In this document: piece after piece, positions 9,005 to 19,545 of the stretch | Layout: each line of letters opens with the position of its first letter | How positions within the stretch are numbered: the first letter of the stretch is position 1 | From: Symbiodinium natans | Lineage: Eukaryota; Sar; Dinophyceae; Suessiales; Symbiodiniaceae | Direction of reading: 5' to 3' | NCBI GenBank assembly: GCA_905221605.1 | Contig: CAJNDS010002510.1 | Coordinates: 195,001 to 247,500, forward strand | Length of the DNA stretch: 52,500 bases | Made by a program: the position numbers and the translations under genes | The notes under the pieces: generated by a model | What the model saw: the letters and a program-made list of their open reading frames with translations, nothing else | What the model was told of the DNA's origin: nothing | Databases searched by the model: none

Positions 9005-9094
9005 GAGCGCGATCTTCCCCTCGGAGTGCGGCGGGGGAGATCTTGGGGCCCCGTGGAGATTCCTTCGGCGCCTTTTCAGAAACACAGCCGGAAC
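9005..9094 (+). CDS. Candidate exon, frame undecided
   Basis: Follows GTGTAG and precedes an array. Two frames are open (one reads ERDLPLGVRRGRSWGPVEIP), so coding status is uncertain. Confidence 0.2.
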
Positions 9095-9335
9095 AGGGTT
9101 TCGGGTTTAGGGTTTAGGGTTTAGGGTTCAGGGTTCAGGGTTTAGGGTTTAGGGTTTAGGGTTTAGGGCTAGGGTTTAGAACAAGAATTGAAGGTTTGTA
9201 AGGTTAGGGTTTATGTTTCTAGGGTTTAGGGTGTAGAAACACCAGGGACTTCCGTAAGGGCCTATGTACCCAAACAGGGTTCCTTACAGGGTTCTCAGGT
9301 GCTCCTTTAACGGGTCTAAGGTTTCCGCTAGAAGG

Positions 9336-9419
9336 GTCCATGTACCCAAATAGTATAGACATTGGCCCCACTGGACTGCTCTAAGGCCGAAGAAGTATAT
9401 ACTAGTTGAGTACATGGAC
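9336..9419 (+). mobile_element. Inverted-repeat element I2
   Basis: 84 bp with GTCCATGTACCCAAATAGTA at the left and GTACATGGAC at the right. Same family as 8261-8351. Confidence 0.8.
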
Positions 9420-10384
9420 ACTTCCGAATTCCAGGTTTGCAAGGTCTGGGTTTCAAGGTTTGGTGTTTCAGGTTTTAGGTTTTTTGGGTTTTGAGTTTTG
9501 GGGTTTTGGGTGTAGGGGCTCCTTTGCAGGAACAAAGGCTTCCTTCAGTATTTACGAGTTCATTAAAGGGCTCCTTCAGGGCACTACGGGGATTTGGGGT
9601 TTAGAGATTCGGTTCTTTTGCCAGATCTGGCGGATTTCCGGCAGGTCTTTTGAAGGGCGCTAGTTCAGAAGGACACTAGAGTTGCTAGACGGCTCAAGGG
9701 TTACAGTCGAGGCTTGGGATTTTAGGTGTTATGTAGGGTTTGGGGTTACCGGAATTTGGTGATTCTGGGGACAAATTTTTAGGTCTTCGCGTGTATAGGG
9801 TGAAGGGCTTGTTGTTTCGGGGGTTCGGGTGTGTAGTTTGTGTTTAGGTTTGGTCCCAATACCCTTAAGAGCCCGCACACACTGAAAGCTCTGGAAAAAC
9901 AAGAAGAACAGCAGACCACCCGAACAAACACAGAATAACAAGCGGCTGAGGCAGGTAGCTTGCTTGTAATTGCCTGCTTTTTTTTTTTTTTCCGATTGGT
10001 TGTGTTTGATTGATTTGCGTTGGTGTTCATTTCCGGTGTTATTGCTGTGCTATGTTTGTTTTATGTGTTGTTTTGTTTGGGTGGTTTTCCTTGTGAGTAC
10101 AGAACAAATCACATGCAACCAAGAACGGACTAAGGGGCTGTCGCTTTCTTTGTGTGTCGCTCCTGGCCTGATTTACGTGTTTAGGGTTTAGGGGTTTAGG
10201 GTTCAGGGGTTTAGGGGTTTGGGGTCTAAGGGTTAGGGTTTAGGGGTTTAGGGTTCATGTCTGTTGGTGTTGTGTTGTGTTGTTGTTTTTGTTGTTAAAT
10301 CTTTTCAATGTATCCCAGTAACTGCATGATCTTAACAATATCAAGACCCAAGAGTCCCTGAAGCCCAAACCCTACGGATGGAGG
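9420..10384. other. No gene recognised
   Basis: G/T-rich sequence with a T13 run near 9980, then degenerate TTTAGGG/TTTAGGGG units at 10181-10255. Confidence 0.5.
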
Positions 10385-10735
10385 GGCAGGTTCAGGTGGG
10401 TACTAGTAGTCCTCTGGTAAACAAGCATATAAGGGGCCAACTTGAACCTCGAAGTGTTCATAAGATGCTTACCGTAAACCTTTGCCCGAAACCTTAAACG
10501 AATACACTCTCCGAAAGAGGTGCACAGCATTTGGAGCTGCGCCTTGCGGGGTTTAGGGTTTAGGGTTTAGGGTTTAGGGTTTAGGGTTTAGGCTTTAGGG
10601 TTTAGGGTTTAGGGTTTAAGGTGTGGGGCTCAGGAGGACACCACGCCTGTTGGTAAGTTGCTTCAGTTCTTGGGCCGTTCTCATGCCGCTCCCCACCTTA
10701 AACGCTCCTCCAAAGTCCTAAACCCTGAGCCCTGA
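10385..10735 (+). pseudogene. Degenerate duplicate of exons 6-8 of the gene at 11418-14225
   Basis: Matches 13705-14255 closely but lacks exon 6 and most of exon 7 (the junction is at about 10503). It has also lost two bases in GCGCGCC near 10540, shifting the frame. Exon-8-like sequence remains open: EDTTPVGKLLQFLGRSHAAP against EDTAPVDKLLQFLGRSHAAP. Read as a decayed partial copy. Confidence 0.7.
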
Positions 10736-10975
10736 GCGCTACACCCTCTACCCTCTACCCTCAACCCTAAACCCTAAACCCTAAACCCGAAAACCCTAAA
10801 CCCTAAACCCTAAACCCTCAGCCCTCAACCCTAAACCCTAAACCCTAAGCCCTAACCCTAAGCCCTAAACCCTAAACCCTAAAGCCTAAAGCCCAAACCC
10901 TAAACGCTAAGCCCTAAACCCTAAGCCCTAAACCCTAAACCCTAAGCCTAAACCCTTTACCCTAAACCCTGACCG
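10735..10975 (+). repeat. Degenerate CCCTAAA/CCCTAAG array
   Basis: Mixed CCCTAAA, CCCTCAA and CCCTAAG units with several interruptions. Confidence 0.85.
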
Positions 10976-10984
10976 TAAACCGTC

Positions 10985-11262
10985 CCCTTTCTGCGCCGCA
11001 TCCACAGCTGCTCAGGATGATCAGGACAAATGGTATATGCATTGATGTCATTTTTTAAGGGTTTAGGGTTTAGGGTTTAGAGATATGATTGCGCCCCACT
11101 AGGAGTAAGACACGGTAGTCTTCGGATTGGGAGGTTACTGGGAAACGTAGATACGACAGGCTCGACTCTCGTTGCCAGAGTTGGCGCATAGAGCATGATC
11201 AGCCCTGAACCCAAGACAAAGACCCGAAGCCCCCAACCCACCCAGAACCTTTCACGCTGGCT
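10985..11262 (+). repeat. Segmental duplication copy 2 (pairs with 2635-2999)
   Basis: Shares CAGCTGCTCAGGATGATCAG and the downstream CCCCACTAGGA block with copy 1. The intervening telomeric array is about 23 bp here against 125 bp in copy 1. Confidence 0.75.
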
Positions 11263-11417
11263 CCGGCAAATGCGCCCCGAAGGGGCTTAAGTTGAAAACC
11301 CTAAGCCCGAAACCCTAAACCCTAGGCCAAATTCACTTCAGATACTCACTTCAGACTCGACGCACACTTCCCGAGCCCTCACCCCCGACGCACCAAAGCC
11401 TAAACCCCCAAACGCGG

Positions 11418-14225
11418 AATCTTGACACGCTGATTCCGCCCTTCCACCTTGCTGATGCCGCCGAAAGCAGCGTCCGAGGCCTGCGAAACATTGGTAATTA
11501 GGTCTCGTTCTAGGGCTTAGGGATTAGGGCGAAGAGAAGTTAGGATTAAGGGTTTAGGGTTTAGGGTCCTTCTTATAGTTGGACTTGTTCTGAAAGGACC
11601 CATTCGGTCAAGGGTGCGAGTGCCTTGGTCCGAGCCAGACTGCACAGACTCCCTGAACCCTGAACCCTGAACCCTGAACCCCAAACCCCAAACCCCAAAC
11701 CCCAAACCCCAAACCCTAAACCCTAAACCCTAAACCCTAAACCCTAAACCCTAAACCCTAAACCCTAAACCCTAAACCCTAAACCCTAAACCCTAAACCC
11801 ACCCAAAAGAGGTTAGGGTGTAGGGACTAGGGCTCAGGCACCCCACCCCAAGCCGAGTTCCGCGCCGGGGACCCTGCACCTCAATACTCAAAGCCGTACA
11901 CCAAACCCTAAACCCTAAACCCTAAACCCTAAACCCTAAACCCTAAACCCTAAACCCTAAACCCTAAACCCTAAACCCTAAACCCTAAAACCCTAAAACC
12001 CTAAACCCTAAACCCTAAACCCTAAACCCTAAACCCTAAACCCTGAAGCCGAAAACCTAAACCTAAGCTCCTACAGTTTCAGGGGTTTAGGGTTCAGGGT
12101 GCAGGGGTTTAGGGTTCAGGTTTTGGGGCTTTTGAGGGTTTAGGATTCAGGGGTAGGGTGTTATGGACCCTAAACCCGAAACCCTAAACCCTAAACCCTA
12201 AACCCTACACCGTAAACCCTAAACCCTAAACCCTAAACCCCAAACCCCAAACCCCAAACCCCAAACCCTAAACCCTAAACCCTAAACCCTAAACCCTAAA
12301 CCCTAAACCCTAAACCCTAAACCCTAAACCCTAAACCCTAAACCCTAAACCCTAAACCCTAAACCCTAAACCCTAAACCCTAAACCCTAAACCCTAAACC
12401 CTAAACCCAAGCCCTTTCTTTGAGGCAGTGGTGGCGGGCGAATCAAATGCCGACTGCGCCACTCTGCTTGGACCTCAGGGCCGACACCCTCAGGTTTGGG
12501 GGTTTAGGGTTTAGGGTTTAGGGTTTAGGGTGCAATATAGGGGTCAGAATAATTTAAAATAGTATTCCCTTAGGGTCCCTTACTATGCTATAATAACCCC
12601 CAAAGCCCTATTCGAATGAATCAGGCCGAAATCCTAAACCCTGAACACTCTGAACCCTAAACCCTAAACCCTACACCCTAAACCCTAAACCCTAAACCCT
12701 AAACCCTAAACCCTAAACCCTAAACCCTAAACCCTAAACCCTAAACCCTAAACCCTAAACCCTCAACCCTCAACCCTCAACCCTCTGAACCCTAACCCCC
12801 TCATCTCTGAACCTCAGAGCTCTCCAAGTCCTGGACGAGCCATGAGGACTGCCTGGAGCGAAGGGTATTGGTTTTTAGGGTTTAGGGTTTAGGGTTTAGG
12901 GTTTTGGGTTTAGGGTTTAGGGTTTAGGGTTTAGGTCCCAATGGAACAAGCACGAGAGTTACTTGCGAAACGAAAAGCACCTGACCTGAGACTCCAAAAC
13001 CCCTTAATTAAGGAATATACCTTAATCATATTCGGGTTCCTATTACGATTTAGGGGGTATTCCGTAAGTAAGGGGTTTCTAGTCTCTGGGCGGGCCTGAG
13101 AGGATATGTAATGTCAGGCTTCACCCTAAAGCAGATGCCATACAAGACAAGTCCCACCCTGATCGTAAACCGCAAACAGGCCCTAAGCCACAACTCCCGA
13201 AACTCTAAAACCTAAGTTGCAAGTAAAGCCTAGGTAGGACCTTCTGGACTTTTGGATATGTCCCCTTATTGGTTTAGATCGCATTTCAGAATATTTTTCA
13301 GAGAGTTCAAAGGGCCAACCCCAAACCCTAAACCCTAAACCCGAAACTCCAAACCCAAAATCCTAAACCCTAAACCACAAACCCCAAACCCTAAACCCCA
13401 AACCCTAAACCCCAAACCCTAAACCCCAAACCCCAAACCCTAAACCCTAAATCCCAAACCACTGGCAGCGGTGGGCAAAGGTCTGCGTGCGCCACGCCTC
13501 CGGCTGAAGACAAGGCTCCCAAGTTCATGGTGGTTGCCCTCAACCCTAAACCCTAAACCCTAAACCCTAAACCCTCAACCCTAAACCCTAAACCCTAAAC
13601 CCTGGCTTAGGGCTTCGGGCTTAGGGCTTAGGGTTTAGGGTTTCCAGTTTGCATTTCTAAGGCCCCCCAGTGTTTGGGTTGTGGGTGCAATTCGTGGATG
13701 GAGGGTCTAGGGCAGGTTCAGGTGGGTAGTAGTCGTCCTCTGGTAAACAAGCATATAAGGGGGCTATCTGAACCTCTGAGTGTTCATGAGATGCTTACCC
13801 TAAACCCTAGCCCGAAACCTTAAACGAATGCACGGAAGCTGCACGCCAGACGCTGTCGTTACACCAGCTAAACCCTCAACCCTAAGCCCTAAGCCCTTAG
13901 CCCTAAACCCTAAACCCTCAACCCTAAACCCTAGACCCTAAACCCTAAGCCCTAAACCCTAAACCCTGTCTGCCATGTGAGGCCGTTGGCTCTGGCATCC
14001 ACGCCGCACGGCAATTGCGACCGAGCGCGGAGCCACTCGCTCTCCGAAAGAGGTGCATAGGATTTGGAGCTGCGCGCCTTGCGGGGTTTAGGGTTTAGGG
14101 TTTAGGGTTTTTTAGGGCTTTAGGGTTTAGGGTGTGGGGCTCAGGAGGACACCGCGCCTGTTGATAAGTTGCTTCAGTTCTTGGGCCGTTCTCATGCCGC
14201 TCCCCACCTTAAACGCTCCTCCAAA
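11418..14225 (+). CDS. Unassigned eight-exon gene segment with telomeric-repeat introns
   Basis: Exons 11418-11493, 11838-11892, 12425-12493, 12818-12838, 13469-13532, 13839-13866, 13982-14085 and 14145-14225 join in one frame with matching phases. Pieces read DTLIPPFHLADAAESSVRGL, TPPQAEFRAGDPAPQYSK, WWRANQMPTAPLCLDLRADT, ATPPAEDKAPKFMV, RWLWHPRRTAIATERGAT, EVHRIWSCAPCG and DKLLQFLGRSHAAPHLKRSS. Donors are GT, GC, GT, GC, GT, GC, GT; all acceptors are AG. Every intron holds telomeric repeats, and the last (14086-14144, 59 bp) is almost nothing else. Start and end are not defined and no family was recognised. Exons 4 and 6 are short and least certain. A decayed copy of its 3' part lies at 10385-10735. 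Confidence 0.6.
11655..12045 (+). repeat. CCCTAAA arrays in introns 1 and 2 of the eight-exon gene
   Basis: Blocks at 11655-11800 (starting CCCTGAA, CCCCAAA) and 11900-12045 (with CCCTAAAA) flank exon 11838-11892. Confidence 0.9.
12170..12410 (+). repeat. Long (CCCTAAA)n array
   Basis: Over 30 units with a CCCCAAA patch near 12240. It ends 14 bases before the acceptor of exon 12425-12493. Confidence 0.9.
12536..12612 (+). mobile_element. Inverted-repeat element L2
   Basis: Shares TAGTATTCCCTTAGGGTCCC with the reverse complement of 27372-27462. The ends are weakly inverted. Confidence 0.5.
12630..12935. repeat. CCCTAAA and TTTAGGG arrays on either side of exon 4
   Basis: (CCCTAAA)n at 12630-12775 and (TTTAGGG)n at 12873-12935, with exon 12818-12838 between them. 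Confidence 0.85.
12988..13086 (+). mobile_element. Inverted-repeat element E1
   Basis: 99 bp. Ends GAGACTCCAAAACCCCTTA and, reversed, GAGACTAGAAACCCCTTA. Related to 43517-43617. It lies in the intron after exon 4. Confidence 0.8.
13318..13600 (+). repeat. CCCTAAA/CCCCAAA arrays around exon 5
   Basis: 13318-13460 alternates CCCTAAA with CCCCAAA; 13540-13600 is CCCTAAA with one CCCTCAA. Confidence 0.85.
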
Positions 14226-14263
14226 GTCCTAAACCCTGAGCCCTGAGCCCTACACCGTCTACC

Positions 14264-14309
<46 letters not shown>

Positions 14310-14386
14310 ACCCTAAACCCTAAACCCTAAACCTTAAACCTTAAACCAAAAGCCCTCAACCCCCCAAAGCCCCCACATCCAATCAG

Positions 14387-14456
14387 GACGGCGGCCTGTG
14401 AAACCTCCGCTGGCGGGGAGATGGAGACCTGTCCCATCTGCTCCCTGTCCGAGAGA
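14387..14456 (+). CDS. Candidate exon with a CPIC zinc-binding motif
   Basis: Follows AATCAG and ends before GTTTCG. Reads ACETSAGGEMETCPICSLSE. CPxC is typical of RING-type fingers, but only the first cysteine pair is visible. Its phase does not join simply to exon 8 upstream. Confidence 0.4.
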
Positions 14457-14464
14457 GTTTCGGG

Positions 14465-14885
14465 ACCTAAACCCTAAACCCATAGGTCCAAGCCCTATAA
14501 GCCCCAAATCCCAAGCCCTAAGCCCGAAGCCCTAAACCCTAAACGCTAAGCCCTAAACCCTAAACGCTAAGCCCTAAACCCTAAACCCATAGGTCCAAGC
14601 CCTATAAGCCCCAAATCCCAAAGCCCTAGACCCCAAACCCCAAACCACTAAACCCTGAGCCCTAAACCCTAAACCCTAAACCCTAAACCCTAAACCCTAA
14701 ACGCTAAGCCCTAGACCCCAAACCCCAAACCACTAAACCCTGAGCCCTAAACCCGAGCCCTGGCAGCTCGAGGCCCTCCGGCGCTTGAAAGCCCCCACGT
14801 CCGAAACGCCTTAGGGTTTAGGGTCTAAGGTTTAGGGTTTAGGGTTTAGGGTTTAGGGTTTAGGGTTTAGGGTTTGGGGTTAGGG
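14465..14885. repeat. Degenerate CCCTAAA/CCCTAAG cluster and a TTTAGGG array
   Basis: 14465-14760 contains a repeated about 120-bp pattern of mixed units (CATAGGTCCAAGCCCTATAAG occurs twice). (TTTAGGG)n runs 14812-14885. The island between reads LEALRRLKAPTSET after GGCAG. Confidence 0.7.
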
Positions 14886-15038
14886 TGCCTTTTGGTACCC
14901 AAGATAAGAAGCAGCAACGTGCGATGGTAGAGATTCATTAGTTTAGCTCACCCCAAGTGGCTTCCTGCTGGTTGAGATCTAAGCCTAAACCCTAAGCCCG
15001 AAACCAAACCCTCGAACCCCAAACCCTAATAAAAGAAG

Positions 15039-15120
15039 GCCTAGACCCGCTTTGGAGCCAGCAACTGGGCGTTTGCTTGGACCAGCTGGGCCGCCGCACC
15101 TGCGGCGGTGGCCTCGGAAT
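15039..15120 (+). CDS. Candidate exon, product unknown
   Basis: Lies between AGAAG and GTATTT. Reads LDPLWSQQLGVCLDQLGRRT and continues open. Flanked by degenerate arrays. Confidence 0.4.
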
Positions 15121-15154
15121 GTATTTGAGGTTGAGGGGAGTTTTGGGTTTAGGC

Positions 15155-15535
15155 TAGCCCTAAACCCTAAACCCCTAAATCCTAAATCCCTGAACCCTAA
15201 ACCCTAAAACCCTAAAACCTAAAACCCTAAAACCCTAAAACCCTAAAACCCTCGAATCCTAAATCCCTAAAACCCTAAAATCCTAAGACCCTGAAACCCT
15301 GAAACCCTAAAACCCTGCATCCTCAACCTTCAACTCCCTAAACCTCTGGAAGCCTCAACCAAAAAACCCTACCCTGGCCTTTGTGCAAGGTTTTGGGCCG
15401 AGTTGGTTCTTGTTTGTGTTCCCTAGACCCTAAACCCTAAGCTGTAAACCCTAAACCCTAAACCTTCAGCCCTCAACCCTCAAGCCTCAACCCTAAACCC
15501 TAAACCCTGAATCCCTAAATCCCTAAATCCCTAAG
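15155..15535 (+). repeat. CCCTAAAA and CCCTAAA arrays
   Basis: An 8-mer CCCTAAAA block near 15200-15250, mixed units to 15330, then CCCTAAA/CCCTCAA at 15425-15535. Confidence 0.85.
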
Positions 15536-15751
15536 AGTGGACATGGGAGTCAGGCGCCCCACCTTAGTCTACTATCTGCTCTCTGCTCACATAGCCTTTC
15601 CAGGCAACCCCTGAAAAAAAGAAAAAAAAACCCAGGAAATCCCTGAATTAAGGTGTTTAGGGTTTAGGGTTGAGAGTTTAGGGAACCCAAGCCGAAGCTT
15701 TGAACTGAAACTGTTCGGGGTGCTTGGGTCTTTGGGAACCGGGGTTGGCAT

Positions 15752-15782
15752 CTCTCTCTCTCTCTCTCTCCCTCTCTCTCTC
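15752..15782 (+). repeat. (CT)n microsatellite
   Basis: Nearly uninterrupted CT dinucleotides. Confidence 0.9.
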
Positions 15783-15836
15783 CTAAATCCTAAACTAATC
15801 CCTAAGCCTAAACCCCAACAGTTTTGTTTTGCTGAG

Positions 15837-15952
15837 GGTTGTCTTCAGGCTGGCCTAACCACCAAAGAGACCCTGTTCAGGCTCAAGACTGCTCAGAGAC
15901 CCCAAGACTCTTTCATCAAGGAACGGTCCTCACATCACATGGGTAGTTCTTT
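15837..15952 (+). CDS. Candidate exon, product unknown
   Basis: A T-rich TTGCTGAG acceptor and a GTAGTT donor bound QAGLTTKETLFRLKTAQRPQ and flanking residues. The frame is open for more than 100 codons including the flanks. Confidence 0.4.
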
Positions 15953-16085
15953 GAAGTGGGTTCCCTTGTTGGGTCCCTATATAGTGCGGCGCCTTATCAG
16001 CAGGAGCCCCCTAAACCCCAAATCCTTAACCCAAAACCCTAAACCCAAAACCTAAACCCTAAACCCCTAAACCCTAAACCCTAGA

Positions 16086-16236
16086 GCATAATGTAGAGAA
16101 CCACCCACATGAAGGGTTCCAGGAGCAGCAGGACCCAGAACGGATAAAGCGACACCGCGTCGCAGAGGAACTGGGACCAAGGCAAAGCTCGCAAGATCTC
16201 AGTTTCGACAAGAAAGAAGAACAGCACTTGAAGAAG
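16086..16236. other. Coding island, strand undecided
   Basis: The minus strand reads a hydrophobic stretch (VSLYPFWVLLLLEPFMWVVL) suggesting membrane segments, with a TTTAG acceptor from the array. The plus strand reads a charged peptide (DPERIKRHRVAEELGPRQSS). One of the two is probably an exon. Confidence 0.4.
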
Positions 16237-16380
16237 CCCTAAACCCTAAACCCTAAACCCTAAACCCTAAACTCTAAACCCTAAACCCTAAACCCTAAAC
16301 CCTAAACCCTAAACCCTAAACCCTAAACCCTAAACCCTAAACCCTAAACCCTAAACCCTAAACCCTAAACCCTAAACCCT
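16237..16380 (+). repeat. (CCCTAAA)20 array
   Basis: Twenty or so heptads with a single CTCTAAA variant. Confidence 0.9.
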
Positions 16381-16584
16381 TTGGATTCGGAGACATGTGA
16401 GCCATGGACCGCGAGCGACAAGAAGATATCTTTAAGCACATACGGATCCCCCGCAACCCTAAGCCCTAAACCCTTAAACCAGGAATGCGCAGTCTTTCGC
16501 CGCCTGAAAGGTGTGTGGATTGTTTTTGTAGGACATTAGCATGCCTTCCACGGCAGTGAGAGATGCGTATACCTTGAACTCGGT

Positions 16585-16835
16585 TTCTCCAAACCCTAAA
16601 CCCTATTTTTCCTAAACCCTAAACCCGAAACCCCAAACCCCAAACCCTAAACCCTAAACCCTAAACCCTAAACCCTAAACCCTAAACCCTAAACCCTAAA
16701 CATACCTTGGAACTAGGGATTTTTGGGGTTTCGTGTTGAAGTGGCAGGTGGGGGCGTGGAGAGACGTGCAAGTCCAGGGTCTCTCTCGGGGTTTCAGGGT
16801 TTCGGGTTTAGGGTTTAGGGTTACGGGTTTAGGGG
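16585..16835. repeat. CCCTAAA array, small island, TTTAGGG/TTTCGGG array
   Basis: (CCCTAAA)n at 16585-16700 and (TTTAGGG)n at 16790-16835. The island between has short open frames only. Confidence 0.75.
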
Positions 16836-16967
16836 GTGTTGGCGGTTGCTAGCATTGCGCGCGGATCTTGTTGTGGTTCGAAGGGTTGTAGGGTTTTTAG
16901 GTTCAGGGTGCAAGCGTACTGTATGTGCGCAAAGTCATGACCCCTAAACCCTAAACCCTAATTAAAC

Positions 16968-17037
16968 CCAATGGCGCCCCCGAGGCCACTTTTTCCATCT
17001 TCGATGCTTGCAGCGAGTGGAAGGTGCTCAGCTCGGC
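16968..17037 (+). CDS. Candidate exon, product unknown
   Basis: Reads NGAPEATFSIFDACSEWKVL in a strongly GC3-biased frame between arrays. Exact splice sites are unclear. Confidence 0.35.
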
Positions 17038-17115
17038 CCCCTAAACCCTAAACCCGAAACCCGAAACCCGAAACCCTCAACCCTCAACCCTCAACCCTCA
17101 ACCCTAAACCCTAAA

Positions 17116-17205
17116 CTTTGAACGAGTGGTGTTCGGCAGCAGGGCGCTCCAAACAGGAGTTGTTTCTGCCAAGTTTCAGGACCGGTTGAGCTGCGCGGCT
17201 CATGA
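17116..17205 (+). CDS. Candidate exon, product unknown
   Basis: Reads FERVVFGSRALQTGVVSAKF then QDRLSCAAHE between a CCCTAAA array and GGTCCC. Confidence 0.35.
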
Positions 17206-17404
17206 GGGTCCCTTGGGTTTTGGAATCCTTTCGACCGGGCTTAGGGTTTAGGGTTTAGGGTTCAGGGTTCAGGGTTTAGGGTTCAGGGTTTAGGATTAGG
17301 GAATGAAGGAATGATTCTTCACTGTTCGAAGCCCTGAACCCTGAACCCGAAACCCCTATTCCTTAGTCATCCTAGGCTAAGCCCTAAACACTCAACCGCA
17401 AACC

Positions 17405-17560
17405 CTAAACCCTGGGAGAAGTCGACGTTCGTGCTGTGCGCACGACTCCTTTGCTGAACGCATATTTGCCAAGCGCGGGGCGCAGCTGGGAGCAACGAAC
17501 CCTCGGCTATGGATCGAGAGCCAATGTCGATCGGAGCGATCACAACCAGCTAGCGAGAAT
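17405..17560 (+). CDS. Candidate exon, product unknown
   Basis: Open frame EVDVRAVRTTPLLNAYLPSA continuing about 30 codons. Boundaries were not determined. Confidence 0.25.
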
Positions 17561-17899
17561 GACTCTAAGCCCTAAACCCCGAGCCGTGAACCCTGAACCC
17601 TGAATCCTCCAGTCCAAAGCCCCCCAAAGGCCTGTGAAGCCCGTCGGGTGACTGGACGGTTCCTGGGTGGTTATAATTGGGGTTTAGGGTTTAGGCTTAG
17701 GGTTCAGGGTTTAGGGTTTAGCGTTTAGGGTTTAGGGCTAGTTTTAGTAGGGATGGTAGGTCTCCTAGTTCGGATCTCAAGAAGGTAGTTCCCAACTTGC
17801 CACACTACGTTTTTTTGGTAGCCACGAAGCTTCAAGCAGTCCCTGGCCACCCTAAGCCCTAACCCTAAACCCCAAACCCTAAACCCTAAACCGCGCAAG

Positions 17900-17996
17900 A
17901 CCAAGGCGCACACTGCCCTCAGTGCCGACTTCGCTTCTTCTGCCGCTGCCCGCTGCCGGTACTTGGGCCAAGCTGGCGCCGAAGCAGCAGAAACTG
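17900..17996 (+). CDS. Candidate Ala-rich exon
   Basis: Preceded by CGCAAG and followed by a GTGTGT donor. Reads TKAHTALSADFASSAAARCR and YLGQAGAEAAET. Confidence 0.4.
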
Positions 17997-18196
17997 GTGT
18001 GTTTGGGTGTAAGGGGTCTAGGATGTAGAGTTCCGAGTCCAGTGTTTGATTTTTTTGTTTTGGTTTGGGGTTTCAGGTTTGGGGTTTTTGCTTGATTTGG
18101 GTTCTATTTGGTATTGTGGGTCGTCTGTGTTATTAGCATCTTGTGCTCATGACGGGTAGCTTCAGTTTTCGCTGAGGCCAGTGCCGCACGAGAACA

Positions 18197-18335
18197 ACCC
18201 TAAACCCTAAACCCTAAACCCTAAACCCTAAACCCTAAACCCCAAACCCTAAACCCTAAACCCTAAACCCTAAACCCTAAACCCTAAACCCTAAACCCCA
18301 AACCCTAAACCCTAAACCCTAAACCCTAAACCCGA
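18197..18335 (+). repeat. (CCCTAAA)n array
   Basis: About 20 units with two CCCCAAA variants. Confidence 0.9.
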
Positions 18336-18347
18336 AACGCTAGAAAG

Positions 18348-18412
18348 TATAAGGAAGGGGAGATTTGCCAAGCATGTCTGGCTAAGACTGCTTCTGGGTT
18401 GGTGGAGCCAAG
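18348..18412 (+). CDS. Candidate exon, product unknown
   Basis: Reads YKEGEICQACLAKTASGLVE after GAAAG, with a CxxC pair. Confidence 0.35.
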
Positions 18413-18519
18413 CCCTGCAGCCCTAAACCTAAAGCCTCACGCCCGGTTTAGGGTTTAGGGTTTAGGGGTTTAGGGGTTTAGGGTTTAGGGTTTAGGGTTT
18501 AGGGTCTACAGCCTAGGCC

Positions 18520-18690
18520 CTAACCCTAAACCCTACAGCCTAGGCCCTAAACACCTAAACACCTAAACACCTGAACACCTGAACACCTAAACACCTAGAC
18601 ACCTAAACACCTAAACACCTAAACACCTAAACCCTAAACCCTAAACCCTAAACCCTAAACCCTAAACCCTAAACCCTAAACCACCCCCGA
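18520..18690 (+). repeat. ACACCTAA variant array passing into CCCTAAA
   Basis: About ten 8-mers related to CACCTAAA at 18545-18627, then heptads to 18690. Confidence 0.9.
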
Positions 18691-18756
18691 CAGGCTCAGC
18701 CTTGCAGCCCCAAGTCGGGAGAGGCGCGAGGTGGTGGCAGGCCAGGGCACTTTGGG

Positions 18757-18970
18757 GCTTTGGGGTTTAGGGTTTAGGGTTTAGGGTTTAGGGTTTAGGG
18801 TTTGGGGTTTAAGGAGGTTTAGGGTTTGGGGTTTAGAGGGTGTAGGGTGTGGGGTTTAAGGTTTAGGGTTTAGGATTTGGGGTTTAGGGTTTAGGGTTTA
18901 GGGTTTCCGGTTTAGGGTTAGGGTTTAGGGTTTGGGGTTTGGGGTTTGGAGTTACGGGGTTTGGGGAGTC
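18757..18970 (+). repeat. TTTAGGG/TTTGGGG array
   Basis: Mixed heptads with drifted units. A weak exon candidate follows at 18995-19075 (APGLKACLQLGADAVDRLAA). Confidence 0.8.
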
Positions 18971-19230
18971 CTAAACCCTAAGCCCTACTACACCCACAGC
19001 GCCAGGCTTGAAGGCCTGTTTACAGTTGGGCGCCGACGCCGTGGATCGCTTGGCAGCTCGGACAAAGCTTTCGTCTTTCAGGGCTTTGGGGTTCAGGATT
19101 TAGGGTTTAGGGTTTAGGGATTAGGGTTTAGGGTTTTGGGATTAGGGTTCAGAGTTAAGTAAGGGTTCAGGGTTTAAGGGTTCAGGGTCTAAGGGTTCAG
19201 GGTTTAGGGTTCATGGTTCGGGCTCAGCAG

Positions 19231-19309
19231 CTCCAGTCCGGGATGTCTCCAGTCGATCTGCTGGTGTCGACAACAGAAAACCCCCCGCTCAAGGATTTCC
19301 AGAACACTG
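19231..19309 (+). CDS. Candidate exon with a good GTAAAT donor
   Basis: CAGCAG acceptor. Reads LQSGMSPVDLLVSTTENPPL then KDFQNT and ends at GTAAAT. Product unknown. Confidence 0.45.
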
Positions 19310-19336
19310 GTAAATCCAAGGTTTATTCTACTCACT

Positions 19337-19438
19337 ATATGGGGGTTTACGAAAAGAAGGGGCCCCCCAAAACAGACCCCCAAATTCGCTTAAAAGAAGG
19401 ACCCCCAACAAGCTACCCCTAGCTTCAAACCCCCATAT
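19337..19438 (+). mobile_element. Inverted-repeat element K1
   Basis: Ends ATATGGGGGTTT / AAACCCCCATAT, immediately after the exon at 19231-19309. Related to 23391-23515. Confidence 0.7.
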
Positions 19439-19465
19439 CTTTACCTGAGCCCGTGATCTTTTGTG

Positions 19466-19545
19466 CCTGTGCCTGTGCCGAGGGCTTGTTTAACTCATAC
19501 AAGTGCATGAAAGAGCGGTTTAAAGTGCGGCTTGGGGGCTCGTAC
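19466..19545 (+). CDS. Candidate exon, product unknown
   Basis: Reads ACAEGLFNSYKCMKERFKVR before degenerate telomeric sequence. Confidence 0.35.

Noticed and set aside
2390-14225. Further POLD1 exons (YGDTDS region)
   Set aside because: No island encodes this motif on the plus strand, so the later islands were not assigned to POLD1.
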